Below, piece after piece: positions 44,336-53,192 of a stretch of 64,000 bases of DNA (within the stretch, counting starts at the first letter, position 1; the number at the start of each line of letters is the position of its first letter). The translations under genes and the position numbers were made by a program. The stretch is from JBBIPA01 sp963820495. Lineage in GTDB: Bacteria; Chloroflexota; Dehalococcoidia; GIF9; UBA5629. The notes beneath the pieces are model-generated. The model worked only from the letters and a program-made list of their open reading frames with translations. It had not been told where the DNA came from and made no database searches. Location: NCBI GenBank assembly GCA_963820495.1, contig CAWGAF010000001.1, forward strand, positions 1,240,001-1,304,000, given 5' to 3'.

Positions 44336-44367
44336 ACTAGCTCTCTCTCCTAGGAGAGAGAGCTAGT
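44336..44367. repeat. 32-bp perfect palindrome between mvhA and protease genes
   Basis: ACTAGCTCTCTCTCCT and its exact complement adjoin without a loop, flanked by CTCACAC/GTGTGAG. It resembles a collapsed family B repeat (CTCTCTCC) and could form a hairpin between the two genes. Confidence 0.55.
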
Positions 44368-44401
44368 GTGAGGGGGGAATTTCCTCCTGTTTCTAGGCTT
44401 A

Positions 44402-45868
44402 TCATAAGTTTTGGCTAAGTCTTTTTACTATTTCTCCCTTGCTGTTGCGGATAATAACCTCCATAGGAGCCTGACCCGGCAGGGTGTGAGTGGCACAACC
44501 GAAGCAGGGGTCATAAGGGCGCCAGGCCATTTCGATGCGGTTGAGCAGCCCTTCGGTTATCTCTTTTCCTGGTTTGATAAGCTCCATGGCTGCCTTTTTG
44601 ATGGACATATTAATCGGACCGGCGTTATTAACGGTAGCCACAATCAGGTTAGCTTTCTTAATTATACCTCGTTCGTCGGTGATATAGTGGTGAGTCAGGG
44701 TACCGCGTGGAGCCTCTACTATTCCTATACCTTCATCTGGTTTGGCGGTTGGTATGGTGCGGATATTGGGATTGGTGATCTCTGGGTCCTGACTGAGTTG
44801 CAATAATCTTTCGGCAGCGTAAAGAAGCTCAACGAGGCGTGCCCAGTGAGTGGCTAAAGTCTGATGGACGGGCTTACCGCCTAATGTAGAATAGAACTTT
44901 TCATAGGCTTCTTGCGCTAATGGGGTTGCCATGCCATCGGCGGCGTTGAGCCGTGACAGAGGAGTAGATCGGAAAAGGCCGCTATCCTTACCATCCACGA
45001 AGCCTTTCCAGCCGACCTTCTTAAGGAAGGGGAACTTAATATAAGTCCAGGGCTCAACGTGTTCGGCAACATGTTCCAGATATTCGTGAGGCGCGTACTT
45101 GACGAACTCTTTACCATCGGGATCGACTACTTTAACTTTACCGTCATAGAAATTGACTTTGTTATTCTCATCGACTAAACCCATGTAGTAGGTGCGATGA
45201 GTGTAGGCATCGCTGAGAATCATATCTACATAAGCCTTATTCTTAAGGACGATATCATCGAAGACTTTCAGAGAGATTTTGGCAAATTCCACGGATTCTT
45301 TAGCTATTTGCTCGACTTCTTTTCTTTCCTCCTCATTAAGCCCTTTGCTGACACCACCGGGCTGACCGAATACGGGGTGTACGGCTCTACCACCGAGCAT
45401 CTGGATAATGTGGTGGTTTTTAAGCCGTGTGTTGATTACTGCTTTGCCCAGTTCCAGTCCCACTTTAGCGATAACACCCAGGATATTACGCTCAGCTACA
45501 GGAGCATCGGGTCCCATGACGAAATCAGGACTACTAAGAATGTAGAAGTGAGTAGTATGGTCGGTGACATAAAAAGCGCTGTAGAAAAGCTCACGGAGCT
45601 TCTTGGCTGGGCTGGGAGGGTCAACATGGAACAGGTCGTCCAGTGCCTTGGTTGCGGCTATATGGTGGGCTTCGGGACATACGCCGCAGATACGCTGGGT
45701 AATCTGGGGCATATCTTCAGCCAGACGTCCTTCAGAGAACTTCTCGAAGCCTCTCAGTTCCGGTATCTGGAGGTAGGCGTTTTCCACGCCGCCGGCGTCA
45801 TTGAGGAAGATTTCTATTTTGCCGTGACCCTCCAGGCGGGTAATCGGGTCTATCGTTACTCTTTTCAT
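44402..45868 (-). CDS. mvhA: [NiFe] hydrogenase large subunit, MvhA-like (cluster 1)
   Basis: 488 residues. Nickel ligands: C61 and C64 in RICGVCPEAHH, and the C-terminal pair in DPCFGCATH. The 24-residue tail after His is removed on maturation. The domain pattern (LEGHGKIEIFLNDAGG, EAPRGTLTHHYITDERG) fits group 3c F420-non-reducing hydrogenase, which feeds electrons to Hdr. It should split H2 in the cytoplasm. Its ATG overlaps the end of mvhG by four bases. The cluster 2 paralog is highly similar. Confidence 0.92.
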   Translation of the reverse strand: MKRVTIDPITRLEGHGKIEIFLNDAGGVENAYLQIPELRGFEKFSEGRLAEDMPQITQRICGVCPEAHHIAATKALDDLFHVDPPSPAKKLRELFYSAFYVTDHTTHFYILSSPDFVMGPDAPVAERNILGVIAKVGLELGKAVINTRLKNHHIIQMLGGRAVHPVFGQPGGVSKGLNEEERKEVEQIAKESVEFAKISLKVFDDIVLKNKAYVDMILSDAYTHRTYYMGLVDENNKVNFYDGKVKVVDPDGKEFVKYAPHEYLEHVAEHVEPWTYIKFPFLKKVGWKGFVDGKDSGLFRSTPLSRLNAADGMATPLAQEAYEKFYSTLGGKPVHQTLATHWARLVELLYAAERLLQLSQDPEITNPNIRTIPTAKPDEGIGIVEAPRGTLTHHYITDERGIIKKANLIVATVNNAGPINMSIKKAAMELIKPGKEITEGLLNRIEMAWRPYDPCFGCATHTLPGQAPMEVIIRNSKGEIVKRLSQNL

Positions 45869-46824
45869 TTTATCCTCGCCCTCCTTAATAGTGATTCAGG
45901 CAGACTGTAGCGGTAGAAGGTGCCAACTGGGTCGGGGATATCATCTATAATTTTCTGGATTTCATCTTTGTCACTGGAATCAATTACTGAAGCCACAGCG
46001 CTGAGAAAGTGGGCACCTTGGTCGATGACTCCGTCGACTGGACCATAGCAGCCGGTGCAGGGCATGTTGGCCTGGGGGCAGGGAGCACTGCAGCCACCTT
46101 TGGTAGCGATGCCGGCACATAGCAGACCTTGCTCCAGAAGACATATTTGTGGGTCTGTAGTAATTTCAAAGGTACGGTAGAATTTCTTGACTTTTTTCAC
46201 GTCCCGCTTCCGAGGGCAATCGTCACAAACAGCTTTGACATTGTGGCTAATCACTGTTCCGACAGGGGGCAATTTGCCCTGGATCAGCGCTTCCAGTGCC
46301 AGCCAGGTGGTTCTTTCTTCTGGCGGACAGCCGGGAATGATATATTCTACGGGTACTGTCTGGGGTAAACTCTTGACTGTGTCGTAAAGCTCGGGGATGG
46401 TAAGTTCACCCTCGGGCACCTGATACTTTGTCTGTGGAGTAATCTTATCAGGGTTATCTGTGGATTGAGTTTCCTGATAGACGCGATCGAAGATCATCTG
46501 TTTATTGAACAAATTAGCTAGGCCGGGAATGCCGCCCAGGTAAGCACAGGCGCCGTAGGCGATCAGTACCTTGGATTTGGCGCGGAGCAGTTTAGCCAGG
46601 TGTTCCTGTTCGGAAGTCCTGATGGCACCGTTGAACAGGCAGACATCTATGCTTTTGTCAGGCATGGCCTCGACATCTTTGTATTTGACATCGATAGCTA
46701 CTGGCCAGAAAACGATGTCGGCGACTTCAACCAGTTTGAGGATTTTTTCTCCAATCATGAGCTGAGCGATTTCACAGCCACCACAACTAGCCGCCCAGTA
46801 AAGAGCTAATTTCAGCTTAGCCAT
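45865..46824 (-). CDS. mvhG: [NiFe] hydrogenase small subunit, MvhG-like (cluster 1)
   Basis: 319 residues from ATG at 46824 (MAKLKLALYWAASCGGCEIA). The proximal-cluster motif CGGCE is at 14-18, GACAYLGGIPGLAN follows, and IIPGCPPEERTTW carries the next Cys. The C-terminal cysteines (CDDCPRK, CLLEQGLLCAG, CSAPCPQANMPCTGCYGP) hold the medial and distal clusters. No Tat signal, so cytoplasmic as expected for Mvh. It relays electrons from MvhA to MvhD. It overlaps mvhD by eight bases. Confidence 0.92.
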   Translation of the reverse strand: MAKLKLALYWAASCGGCEIAQLMIGEKILKLVEVADIVFWPVAIDVKYKDVEAMPDKSIDVCLFNGAIRTSEQEHLAKLLRAKSKVLIAYGACAYLGGIPGLANLFNKQMIFDRVYQETQSTDNPDKITPQTKYQVPEGELTIPELYDTVKSLPQTVPVEYIIPGCPPEERTTWLALEALIQGKLPPVGTVISHNVKAVCDDCPRKRDVKKVKKFYRTFEITTDPQICLLEQGLLCAGIATKGGCSAPCPQANMPCTGCYGPVDGVIDQGAHFLSAVASVIDSSDKDEIQKIIDDIPDPVGTFYRYSLPESLLRRARIK

Positions 46825-47236
46825 GGTCACCTCCATTACTGTGAATAGGTCCGAGCGCCCTTAGTTGCTCCGTCATATCGTTTACAATAGAGGCAAAACG
46901 GTCGCCTTCAGAGGCTGAGACCCAGTCCAGTTTTACTCGCTTGTCCTCAATACCGAGTTGTGCCAGCATTTTCTTGAGCAGGGGTATTCTGCGGGCTGCT
47001 TTTACATTACCTTCCAGGTAATGACATTCGCCGGGATGTCAGCCGCAGACCAGCACACCGTCAGCCCCTTTTTGCAAAGCCTTGAGGATAAAAGTGGGTT
47101 CGACCCGGCCGCTGCACATCACTCGAATTACACGTATATTATGGGCGTACTTTTTCCGTGATGTACCTGCCAGATCAGCACCGGCATAGGAACACCAGTT
47201 GCATAAGAATCCTATTATCTTGGGTTCGTAGCTCAT
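46817..47236 (-). CDS. mvhD: MvhD-like [2Fe-2S] subunit with in-frame TGA (selenocysteine), cluster 1
   Basis: 139 residues if TGA at 47041-47039 (codon 66) is read as selenocysteine. Start ATG at 47236 overlaps the hdrA stop. Before the TGA: MSYEPKIIGFLCNWCSYAGA and VMCSGRVEPTF. After it, without a break: HPGECHYLEGN, RRIPLLKKMLAQLGIED and RVKLDWVSASEGDRF. The paralog at 60692-61126 has Cys at the same place (LGCHPGDCHY). In methanogens VhuD-type MvhD proteins have Sec at this site. A hairpin 15 bases after the TGA could be the SECIS. MvhD links the hydrogenase to HdrA. A nonsense mutation is unlikely because the frame stays intact and conserved for 73 more codons. Confidence 0.9.
47005..47023 (-). 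promoter_or_regulatory. Candidate bacterial SECIS in mvhD
   Basis: On the minus strand CATTACC pairs with GGTAATG around a TGGAA loop, starting 15 bases after the TGA. Position and size fit bacterial SECIS elements, which lie in the reading frame just behind the UGA. Confidence 0.6.
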
Positions 47237-49203
47237 ACTAACGCTCCTTCTATCTGTGCCATAATTTGCTCGGTAGTGAAATGCTTGCTGATAATAGCGC
47301 CGCTGGGGCAGGCTGCAGCGCAGGTGCCACAACCTTTGCACAGCGCTTCGTTGATCACAGATACTTTTTTATCTTCATCAAAGGAAATTGCATTGTAAGA
47401 GCATAATCCGATACAGGTTTTGCATCCAGAGCAAAGCTCCTCTTTAACCACTGCGGTAGCTGCCTCAATTTCAACGCTGCCCATGGTTATCATAGCCTGG
47501 ACTCGCGCTGCTGCGGCTGATGCCTGAGCCACGGTGTCAGGAATGTCCTTTGGCCCCTGACAGCAGCCGGCGATGAAAACTCCGTCTGTAGTCGTGGCTA
47601 CTGGATCAAGCTTGGGATGCTTTTCCATGAAAAAGCCGTCTTTGCTTCTGCTGATGGAAAATCGCCTGGCGACCTCGCTGGCATCAGCTCGTGGCTCTAG
47701 CGCAGTACCCAGGACTACCATGTCTACTGGTAAGCGCCGCCGTTTGCCAATTGAGCCAAGTAAAGTGTCCTCAAAAAGAAGCATGAGTTTTCCTTGTTCT
47801 TCAGGTGTTTCGGCGTCGTTGGTAATTTCAGCGACACGGCCTCGCACGAATTTGGCTCCTTCTTCCTGGATGCGATTGTAGAATTCTTCGTAGCCTTTAC
47901 CAAAGCAGCGCAGGTCAATATAGAACTGGTAGATATCTGCATCGTGGATTTTCTCTCTTAGCAGGTGGGAGAACTTAAGAGAGTACATGCAGCAGACTCG
48001 AGAACAATATTCATGGTAATTTATGTCTCGGCTGCCAACGCAATGAAGGATAGCTACACACTTCGGCTCTGAGCCATTCTTCATCAATATTTTGCCTCCA
48101 GTTGGACCCGAGGCACTGCTCATCCTCTCGAACTGCTGAGCTGTGATGACATTATCCAGAGTTCCATAGCCGAATTGTGAGATTATGGTTGGGTCGAAGT
48201 TATCAAAACCAGTGGTAACTATAATACAACCAACATCCACCTCGACTATCTTCTCGGTTTGCTCAAAGTCGATAGCTTTGGCTTCGCAGAACTTTTCGCA
48301 GGCGCGACATTTGCCTTTCAGGAAGTAGGTGCAGCGCTCCCGGTCAATAACAGGCACATTAGGCACTGCCTGTGGGAAAGGCGTGTAAATTACCTTCCTG
48401 TTACCAATGCCGTCATCGAATTCACTGGCTGTTTTGATAGGGCATTTATCCTGGCAAGTACCGCACCCTGTACATTTAGTTATATCCACATAGCGGGGCT
48501 TGTTTTTAATTTTGACCTTGAAATTACCCACATAGCCCGAAACATCTACAATCTCGCTGTAAGTCATCAGCTCGATGTTTTTGTGTGACCTCACCGAGGC
48601 CATTTTCGGCGTAAGTATTCAGGCAGAACAGTCTAAGGTGGGAAAGGTCTTGTCAAGTTGCGCCATATGGCCGCCGATCGAAGGCTCACGCTCTACCAGA
48701 ATGACTTTGTAGCCTGAATTGGCGATTTCCAGTGCTGCCTGTATGCCAGCTATGCCGGCACCAACTATCAGCGTTTGTGGATTGACTTTAACCACTTTAG
48801 TATCCAGTGGCTCATTGTAGTAGATACGCCGGACAGCGGCGCTCACCGTTGCCTTGGCTTTTTCCGTGGCTGCTGCCTTGTCTTCTATTACCCAGGAGCA
48901 GTGCTCGCGGATATTTGCCATTTCAAAGAGATAGGGATTCAGTCCAGCGCTGACTAAAGTTTGCCTGAAAGTCTGTTCATGCAATCGTGGTGAACAGGAG
49001 GCAACGACAATACGGTTTAGCCCCTGCTCTTTAATATCGTTCTTTATCAGTTCCTGCCCTGGATCCGAGCACATGAATTTATATTCACGGGCGACAGCTA
49101 CTGATGGCAGACCTTTAGCGAAATTGGTTACCTGCTCAACATCGACCGTACCGGCGATGTTGGCTCCGCAGTGGCAGATATATACACCTATTTTCGGCTC
49201 CAT
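47233..49203 (-). CDS. hdrA: HdrA with in-frame TGA (selenocysteine), full-length, cluster 1
   Basis: 656 residues when TGA at 48621-48619 (codon 195) is read through. The 5' part has MEPKIGVYICHCGANIAGTV, FAD motif VGAGIAGIQAALE (148-160) and ends TFPTLDCSA. After the TGA follows ILTPKM, exactly completing the HdrA motif DCSAC-ILTPKM. Ferredoxin motifs CTGCGTCQDKCP, CRACEKFCEA, CSGCKTCIGLC and CKGCGTCAAACP come later, with CCMYSLKFSHLLRE between them. HdrA is the flavin subunit that bifurcates electrons between ferredoxin and HdrBC. Sec-containing HdrA is known in methanogens. TGA is also used as a true stop here (the hdrA end), so the code is standard. Confidence 0.92.
48586..48602 (-). promoter_or_regulatory. 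Candidate bacterial SECIS in hdrA
   Basis: On the minus strand TGGCCTC pairs with GAGGTCA (one G-U) around GGT, starting 16 bases after the TGA codon. A GGU apical loop at this distance fits the bacterial SECIS pattern. Confidence 0.6.
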
Positions 49204-49218
49204 TCAGTCTCCTCCTTA

Positions 49219-50100
49219 TCATTTGGTAATATAACTGGCTAATGTTTTACCAGTTGGGACTATACCACTCTCAAGACCTAGGGCCTTGCTCTCAATTCCA
49301 AAAGCAATACCCATAAGCTGGGTGAAGAATATAGTTGGTATGTTAAACTTGGTTTTAAATTTCCTATTAACCATGCCCTGGTAGACATCAAGATTTGTTT
49401 GACATAAGGGACAAACGACGATAATACAATCAGCGCCGCTACTTACAGCATCTTCCAGGATTTTGCGAATCAATTCCAGTACGAGCTCGTCCTCAGCTAT
49501 GACGATAGAACCTCCACAGCAGCGTGTCTTCATAGCAAGTTTTGTTGGCTCAGCCCCCAGGCATGTTATCAAACGATCTAACGATTGAGGAAGTTCTGGA
49601 TGGTCAAAGGCTGGTGACCAGATAGGTCGCACTATCTGGCAGCCATAATAAGGGGCCACCTTGAGTCCAGCAAGATTCCTCTTAACCTTGGATGCAATCT
49701 CTTCACCGGTAATATCATTAGTAAAAACATCCAGTATATGACGCACCCTGACAGTCCCGTGGTACTCTAAACCACCAGCAGCCAAGGACTCGACTACATC
49801 AGCTTTTAGCTTGGGATACTGTTTTAAGAATAGATTAGCTTTGTTCAGCATGAGATAACAGTCGCTACAGACTGTTACCAGGTCAAGCCCCTTTTTTTCG
49901 GCAAGCGCCAGGTTTCGAACTGCACAACAAAGGGCACCTAGTTCGCTAATACCAGTATAGGGAGTAGAACCACAGCAGTTCCACCCATCCAGATCGATCA
50001 GGTCGACATCTAGGGCTTTGGCTACAGCCTTGGAAGACTTATCGTAGCAAATAGAGTTCCCATGCGTACAGCAGCTAGGATAATAACTATAATATCTCAT
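49219..50100 (-). CDS. hdrB: HdrB-like CCG-domain subunit (cluster 1)
   Basis: 293 residues. Two CCG domains: the first with SYYPSCCTHGNSICYD and NCCGSTPYTG, the second with YYGCQIVRP and TRCCGGSIVIAEDE. In HdrB these cysteine motifs bind non-cubane [4Fe-4S] clusters that reduce the CoM-CoB heterodisulfide. Bacteria lack that substrate, so the acceptor here is unknown. It overlaps hdrC by 14 bases and lies 15 bases before hdrA. Confidence 0.9.
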   Translation of the reverse strand: MRYYSYYPSCCTHGNSICYDKSSKAVAKALDVDLIDLDGWNCCGSTPYTGISELGALCCAVRNLALAEKKGLDLVTVCSDCYLMLNKANLFLKQYPKLKADVVESLAAGGLEYHGTVRVRHILDVFTNDITGEEIASKVKRNLAGLKVAPYYGCQIVRPIWSPAFDHPELPQSLDRLITCLGAEPTKLAMKTRCCGGSIVIAEDELVLELIRKILEDAVSSGADCIIVVCPLCQTNLDVYQGMVNRKFKTKFNIPTIFFTQLMGIAFGIESKALGLESGIVPTGKTLASYITK

Positions 50101-50668
50101 GCTTTGCCTCCAGTGTTTTAGCCTTATCTAGAATTGTTCTAAGCTGGCGTTGTGACTCCGGTTTCAATCTCTCGGGTTTGAGAGGCAGGCGCCCATGTCT
50201 GAGCAAACTAAGAGCCATGGGTATCATTTTTATGGCACGAAATGGATTAGTGCGCAGATAAAACTCGGCCATGAGGACTATCTCCGGAACTATACCTCTG
50301 TTGTAGACAATTTCCGTGAAGGTTTTATATAGCTTCGGCGTGCGCACCCGTCCCGTACTCATGCCGCTGCTGCTGGCTAAACACTCCAGAGCATGCATGA
50401 ATTCGGTTGACTTTATTCCCCTGGGACAGCGCACGGTACAGAGGTAACAAGATAAACAAATCCACATGGAGTTGCTGGATAGAACCTCCTTACGCATCTC
50501 GGCCCGAGCCATAGCTATGAGCTGTCGGGGTGTGTAGTCCATTTTGTTGGCATTGGGGCAGGAGCCTGAACAGGTGCCACATTGAATACAGAGCTTGATT
50601 CCTTCGCCTCCGGGAAGGGCGCCGATTTCATCCGCAAAAGTAGTACTGCCTTGCTTCTTTTTTTCCAT
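50087..50668 (-). CDS. hdrC: HdrC-like ferredoxin subunit (cluster 1)
   Basis: 193 residues. Two [4Fe-4S] motifs: CIQCGTCSGSCPNAN and CLSCYLCTVRCPRGI. The remainder is helical with an aromatic segment AEFYLRTNPFRAI. It carries electrons from HdrA to HdrB. First gene of the minus-strand hdrC-hdrB-hdrA-mvhD-mvhG-mvhA-protease run. Confidence 0.9.
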   Translation of the reverse strand: MEKKKQGSTTFADEIGALPGGEGIKLCIQCGTCSGSCPNANKMDYTPRQLIAMARAEMRKEVLSSNSMWICLSCYLCTVRCPRGIKSTEFMHALECLASSSGMSTGRVRTPKLYKTFTEIVYNRGIVPEIVLMAEFYLRTNPFRAIKMIPMALSLLRHGRLPLKPERLKPESQRQLRTILDKAKTLEAKHEIL

Positions 50669-50933
50669 TGTGCACCAACCTATAAAGTTATTTTTGTGAT
50701 CTTAGCTCCTTAATTTCAGTCTACATTACTTGATCATCTGATGCAAAGGCACCTAATTATAATAACTATTATTAATTATGAATTCAAATTCTTTCGTTTC
50801 CAGTTTATAATTCCAGTAATAAATTCGCCGGTATAAAATGCCATTTAGCTTCGCTAACTCCTTTTTTTAAATATCTCTGTTTTCGATAGGCAAAATAGCA
50901 ATTTTTGCATAATTTCGTGAATTCCCAGCTTAA
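50669..50933. other. AT-rich region upstream of cluster 1
   Basis: No gene. Very AT-rich. On the minus strand ATTATAATTAGG (near 50760) offers a TATAAT -10 for hdrC, with only weak -35 candidates. Confidence 0.4.
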
Positions 50934-51122
50934 TTACTGACCATTGGCTTTTTCAGCCGTTGCCTCCATCTTCTTTTCCTGTTCTTGGGTAGTCCGCCTC
51001 TTCCGGGATTCCTGGATAGCTCTATAAACGCCACCAGCGTTCATATACCACCATATAAAAACTACTGGAAAGAGGATGATGGGTATTGCGATTATTAATA
51101 CCACTATGAATTCCCAATGCAT
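50934..51122 (-). CDS. Small single-helix membrane protein
   Basis: 62 residues. One hydrophobic helix at ~4-27 (FIVVLIIAIPIILFPVVFIW) is followed by a basic, glutamine-rich cytoplasmic tail (RAIQESRKRRTTQEQEKK). GGAGAGG just before the ATG at 51122 supports translation. No family recognised. It precedes the Hdr cluster in the same direction, but a 265-base gap separates them, so cotranscription is uncertain. Confidence 0.55.
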   Translation of the reverse strand: MHWEFIVVLIIAIPIILFPVVFIWWYMNAGGVYRAIQESRKRRTTQEQEKKMEATAEKANGQ

Positions 51123-51529
51123 CTCTCACCTCTCCTTTTCTGCCCCCCTTCATAGTTATCTTTCTCATCTTAAGAACCACATCCTAAATACTGTGGTAGA
51201 GGTAAGGGCTCGAAAGTATGATTGAGTTGGCTAGAACTCTGGATCAATACTGGCAATTTCCCTTATCTCTGCACAGCGCGTTTAAGTTACCACATTATTG
51301 CTAGATTGACTTCCGTCGTAATGCTTGTTTTTACCGTCTAAAATACCTAATAATCTGCCCCATAGGGGGTTGAATGTGAGTTTTTCAGCACTCTCAAAAA
51401 ATCAGATGATATGAGCTTGTGTGGGATAATTGCCGCTGATTTTTGGTTGCACGCCATAGCGTTATTGCATAAAATGGATGTTGTACAGAGATATTTGTCA
51501 TTTCAATAAATAAAGTGGAGGAGGTTAGT
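51123..51529. other. Gene-free stretch upstream of the peroxiredoxin
   Basis: Contains the inverted copy of the 2494-2534 repeat (51357-51397) and AT-rich sequence. It ends with GTGGAGGAGG before the peroxiredoxin start. No other structure seen. Confidence 0.5.
51357..51397 (-). repeat. Dispersed repeat, inverted copy of 2494-2534
   Basis: Reverse complement begins TTGAGAGTGCTGAAAAACTC and ends CCCCCTATGGGGC; about four differences from the first copy 49 kb away. Confidence 0.75.
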
Positions 51530-52240
51530 ATGCCCGAGCCAAAAGATTCATGCGTACAAGCTGCAAAAGGACCTATAAGTGCAGCTCCAACAAAAACCGC
51601 ACAAGCAGAGACACAGAAAGGAAAGGAGGAACTAAAGATGACTGCTAGGGTCGGTAAGCCAGCTCCAGACTTTGAAGCCAGCGCTTTCTTGGAAGGCGGT
51701 TTCAAGAATATCAAATTATCTGATTACAAGGGACAATGGGTAGTGCTCTGTTTCTATCCGGGTGATTTTACCTTCGTCTGACCTACCGAACTGGCGGCAG
51801 TTGCCTCCAAGTACAATGAGCTGAAATCGCTTGGTGTCCAGGTATTATCGATGAGCACAGATAGCCGTTTTATACATAAGATATGGCAGGAAGAAGAGCT
51901 ATCCAAGATGGTGGATGGTGGTATTCCTTTCCCGATGATGTCGGACTCCGGCGGGCGCGTCGGTAGCGTTTACGGTATTTATGATGAAGATGCCGGAGTG
52001 AATATACGGGGACGCTTCATTATCGACCCGGATGGCATAATTCAGGCTATGGAAGTGTTGACTCCTTCTGTCGGGCGCAATGTTGCCGAGTTAATCCGTC
52101 AGGTTAAAGCATTCCAGTATGTACGTAAGACAGGTGAGGTTACACCATCCGGATGGCAGCCGGGGAAACCGGCTTTGAAACCTGGTCCAAGCCTGGTGGG
52201 CAAAGTCTGGAAGGAATGGAAGCCGGAAATGGCTTTCTAA
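51530..52240 (+). CDS. Peroxiredoxin (AhpC/TSA family) with in-frame TGA (selenocysteine)
   Basis: 236 residues from ATG at 51530, or 200 from ATG at 51638; both have strong ribosome binding sites (GGAGGAGG and AAAGGAGG). TGA at 51779-51781 replaces the peroxidatic Cys of the family: FYPGDFTFV-TGA-PTELAAVASKYNE. From the inner start it is codon 48, the usual place for this Cys. The frame continues through LSMSTDSRFIHKIWQEEEL to the end. The resolving-Cys motif (VCPAxW in 2-Cys enzymes) is GEVTPSGW here, so no resolving Cys. It should reduce peroxides with a Sec and an external thiol. Neighbour of the oxygen-sensitive Hdr cluster. Confidence 0.9.
51792..51809 (+). promoter_or_regulatory. Candidate bacterial SECIS in the peroxiredoxin gene
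   Basis: TGGCGGC and GCCTCCA pair with one mismatch around AGTT, starting 10 bases after the TGA; the GU-containing loop is ~17 bases from it. It fits the bacterial SECIS layout but the stem is short. Confidence 0.45.
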
Positions 52241-52300
52241 CATAGCCTTAAGTAATAGCAAAAGCATTGGTGCTTTATTAAACCTGAAAGATTCAATCTA

Positions 52301-52336
52301 AAAAGTCTCTGCCTTTCACTAAGGTCTGGGGCTTTT
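52301..52336 (+). terminator. Terminator after the peroxiredoxin gene
   Basis: AAAAGTCTC pairs with GGGGCTTTT (two G-U) and CCTT with AAGG around TCACT, followed by TGGGTTTTG. Confidence 0.55.
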
Positions 52337-52420
52337 TGGGTTTTGTTCCAGCGTAGGCAAGAGAAAATTTCAATACAAAATATAAAAGCAATCTGTCATC
52401 TAGTTTAGTGGAGGCATAGC

Positions 52421-53086
52421 ATGACAAAAGCAAGAATACATGAGACAGACCAGGGGATAACTGGTGAATTCAACACGCAGGCGTATAATACTATGATGCG
52501 GTATATGAGAGATAAGGGGTGGATGGAAACAGGACTTATTATCAAGGAAGGAATAACCTCGGGGCTGGCACTTGAGGTAGGGCCTGGTCCCGGCTATCTT
52601 GGGTTGGAGTGGCTGAAGAAAACGAAAAATACGCAACTAAAAGGTCTTGATATCAGCGAAGATATGATAGCGATATCCAGGGGCAATGCCTCTGAATACG
52701 GGCTTTCGGACAGGGTTGAGTATTTTAAAGGAGATGCGCAAAAGATGCCGTTTGAGGATGGGCACTTTGATGCTGTTTTCACAAATGGCTCTCTTCACGA
52801 GTGGGCACACCCTGTAGCTATTATTAACGAAATCAATCGAGTGCTTAAGCCCGGCGGCAAGTATATAATTAGCGACCTGCGCAGGGATATGATTGCACCT
52901 ATGAGGTGGTTCCTTTTGCTAATGGTCAAACCAAAGGAGATGCGACCTGGCCTGATTACTTCACTCAATGCATCTTATACCCTTCAGGAGATTGAAGCGG
53001 TACTTTCGCAGACAAAGTTACAGCACTGGTATGTCAGTAAAAACCTGCTGGGGTTAGTCATCTCCGGTGAGAAAGCTGGTAACTAG
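52421..53086 (+). CDS. Class I SAM-dependent methyltransferase
   Basis: 221 residues. SAM motif I LALEVGPGPGYLGLEW, then GLDISEDMIAISRGNA, GDAQKMPFEDGHFDAVFTNG and GGKYIISDLRRD give the full Rossmann methyltransferase order. GGAGG sits before the ATG. UbiE-like, but the substrate cannot be inferred. The next gene (BtrH-like) follows at 107 bases in the same direction, so a joint small-molecule modification role is possible. Confidence 0.82.
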   Translation: MTKARIHETDQGITGEFNTQAYNTMMRYMRDKGWMETGLIIKEGITSGLALEVGPGPGYLGLEWLKKTKNTQLKGLDISEDMIAISRGNASEYGLSDRVEYFKGDAQKMPFEDGHFDAVFTNGSLHEWAHPVAIINEINRVLKPGGKYIISDLRRDMIAPMRWFLLLMVKPKEMRPGLITSLNASYTLQEIEAVLSQTKLQHWYVSKNLLGLVISGEKAGN

Positions 53087-53192
53087 ACAGAATTATCTTC
53101 GGGAAAACACATAGTTGATATCTGCCTGCCAGTGAAACCTTTGTCGAAAGTAGAGCATTACAAAACTATTTCAGAGCTGGAGGTAAGAAGAA

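Noticed and set aside
45197..45910. Long plus-strand ORF antisense to mvhA
   Set aside because: Codon-pattern shadow of the well-supported hydrogenase gene, with a similar shadow in the paralog; no homology seen.
47005..52240. Three TGA codons as frameshifts, pseudogenes or a recoded genetic code
   Set aside because: Each TGA is exactly at a family Cys and the frame stays conserved afterward. Other genes, including hdrA itself, end at TGA, so the code is standard.
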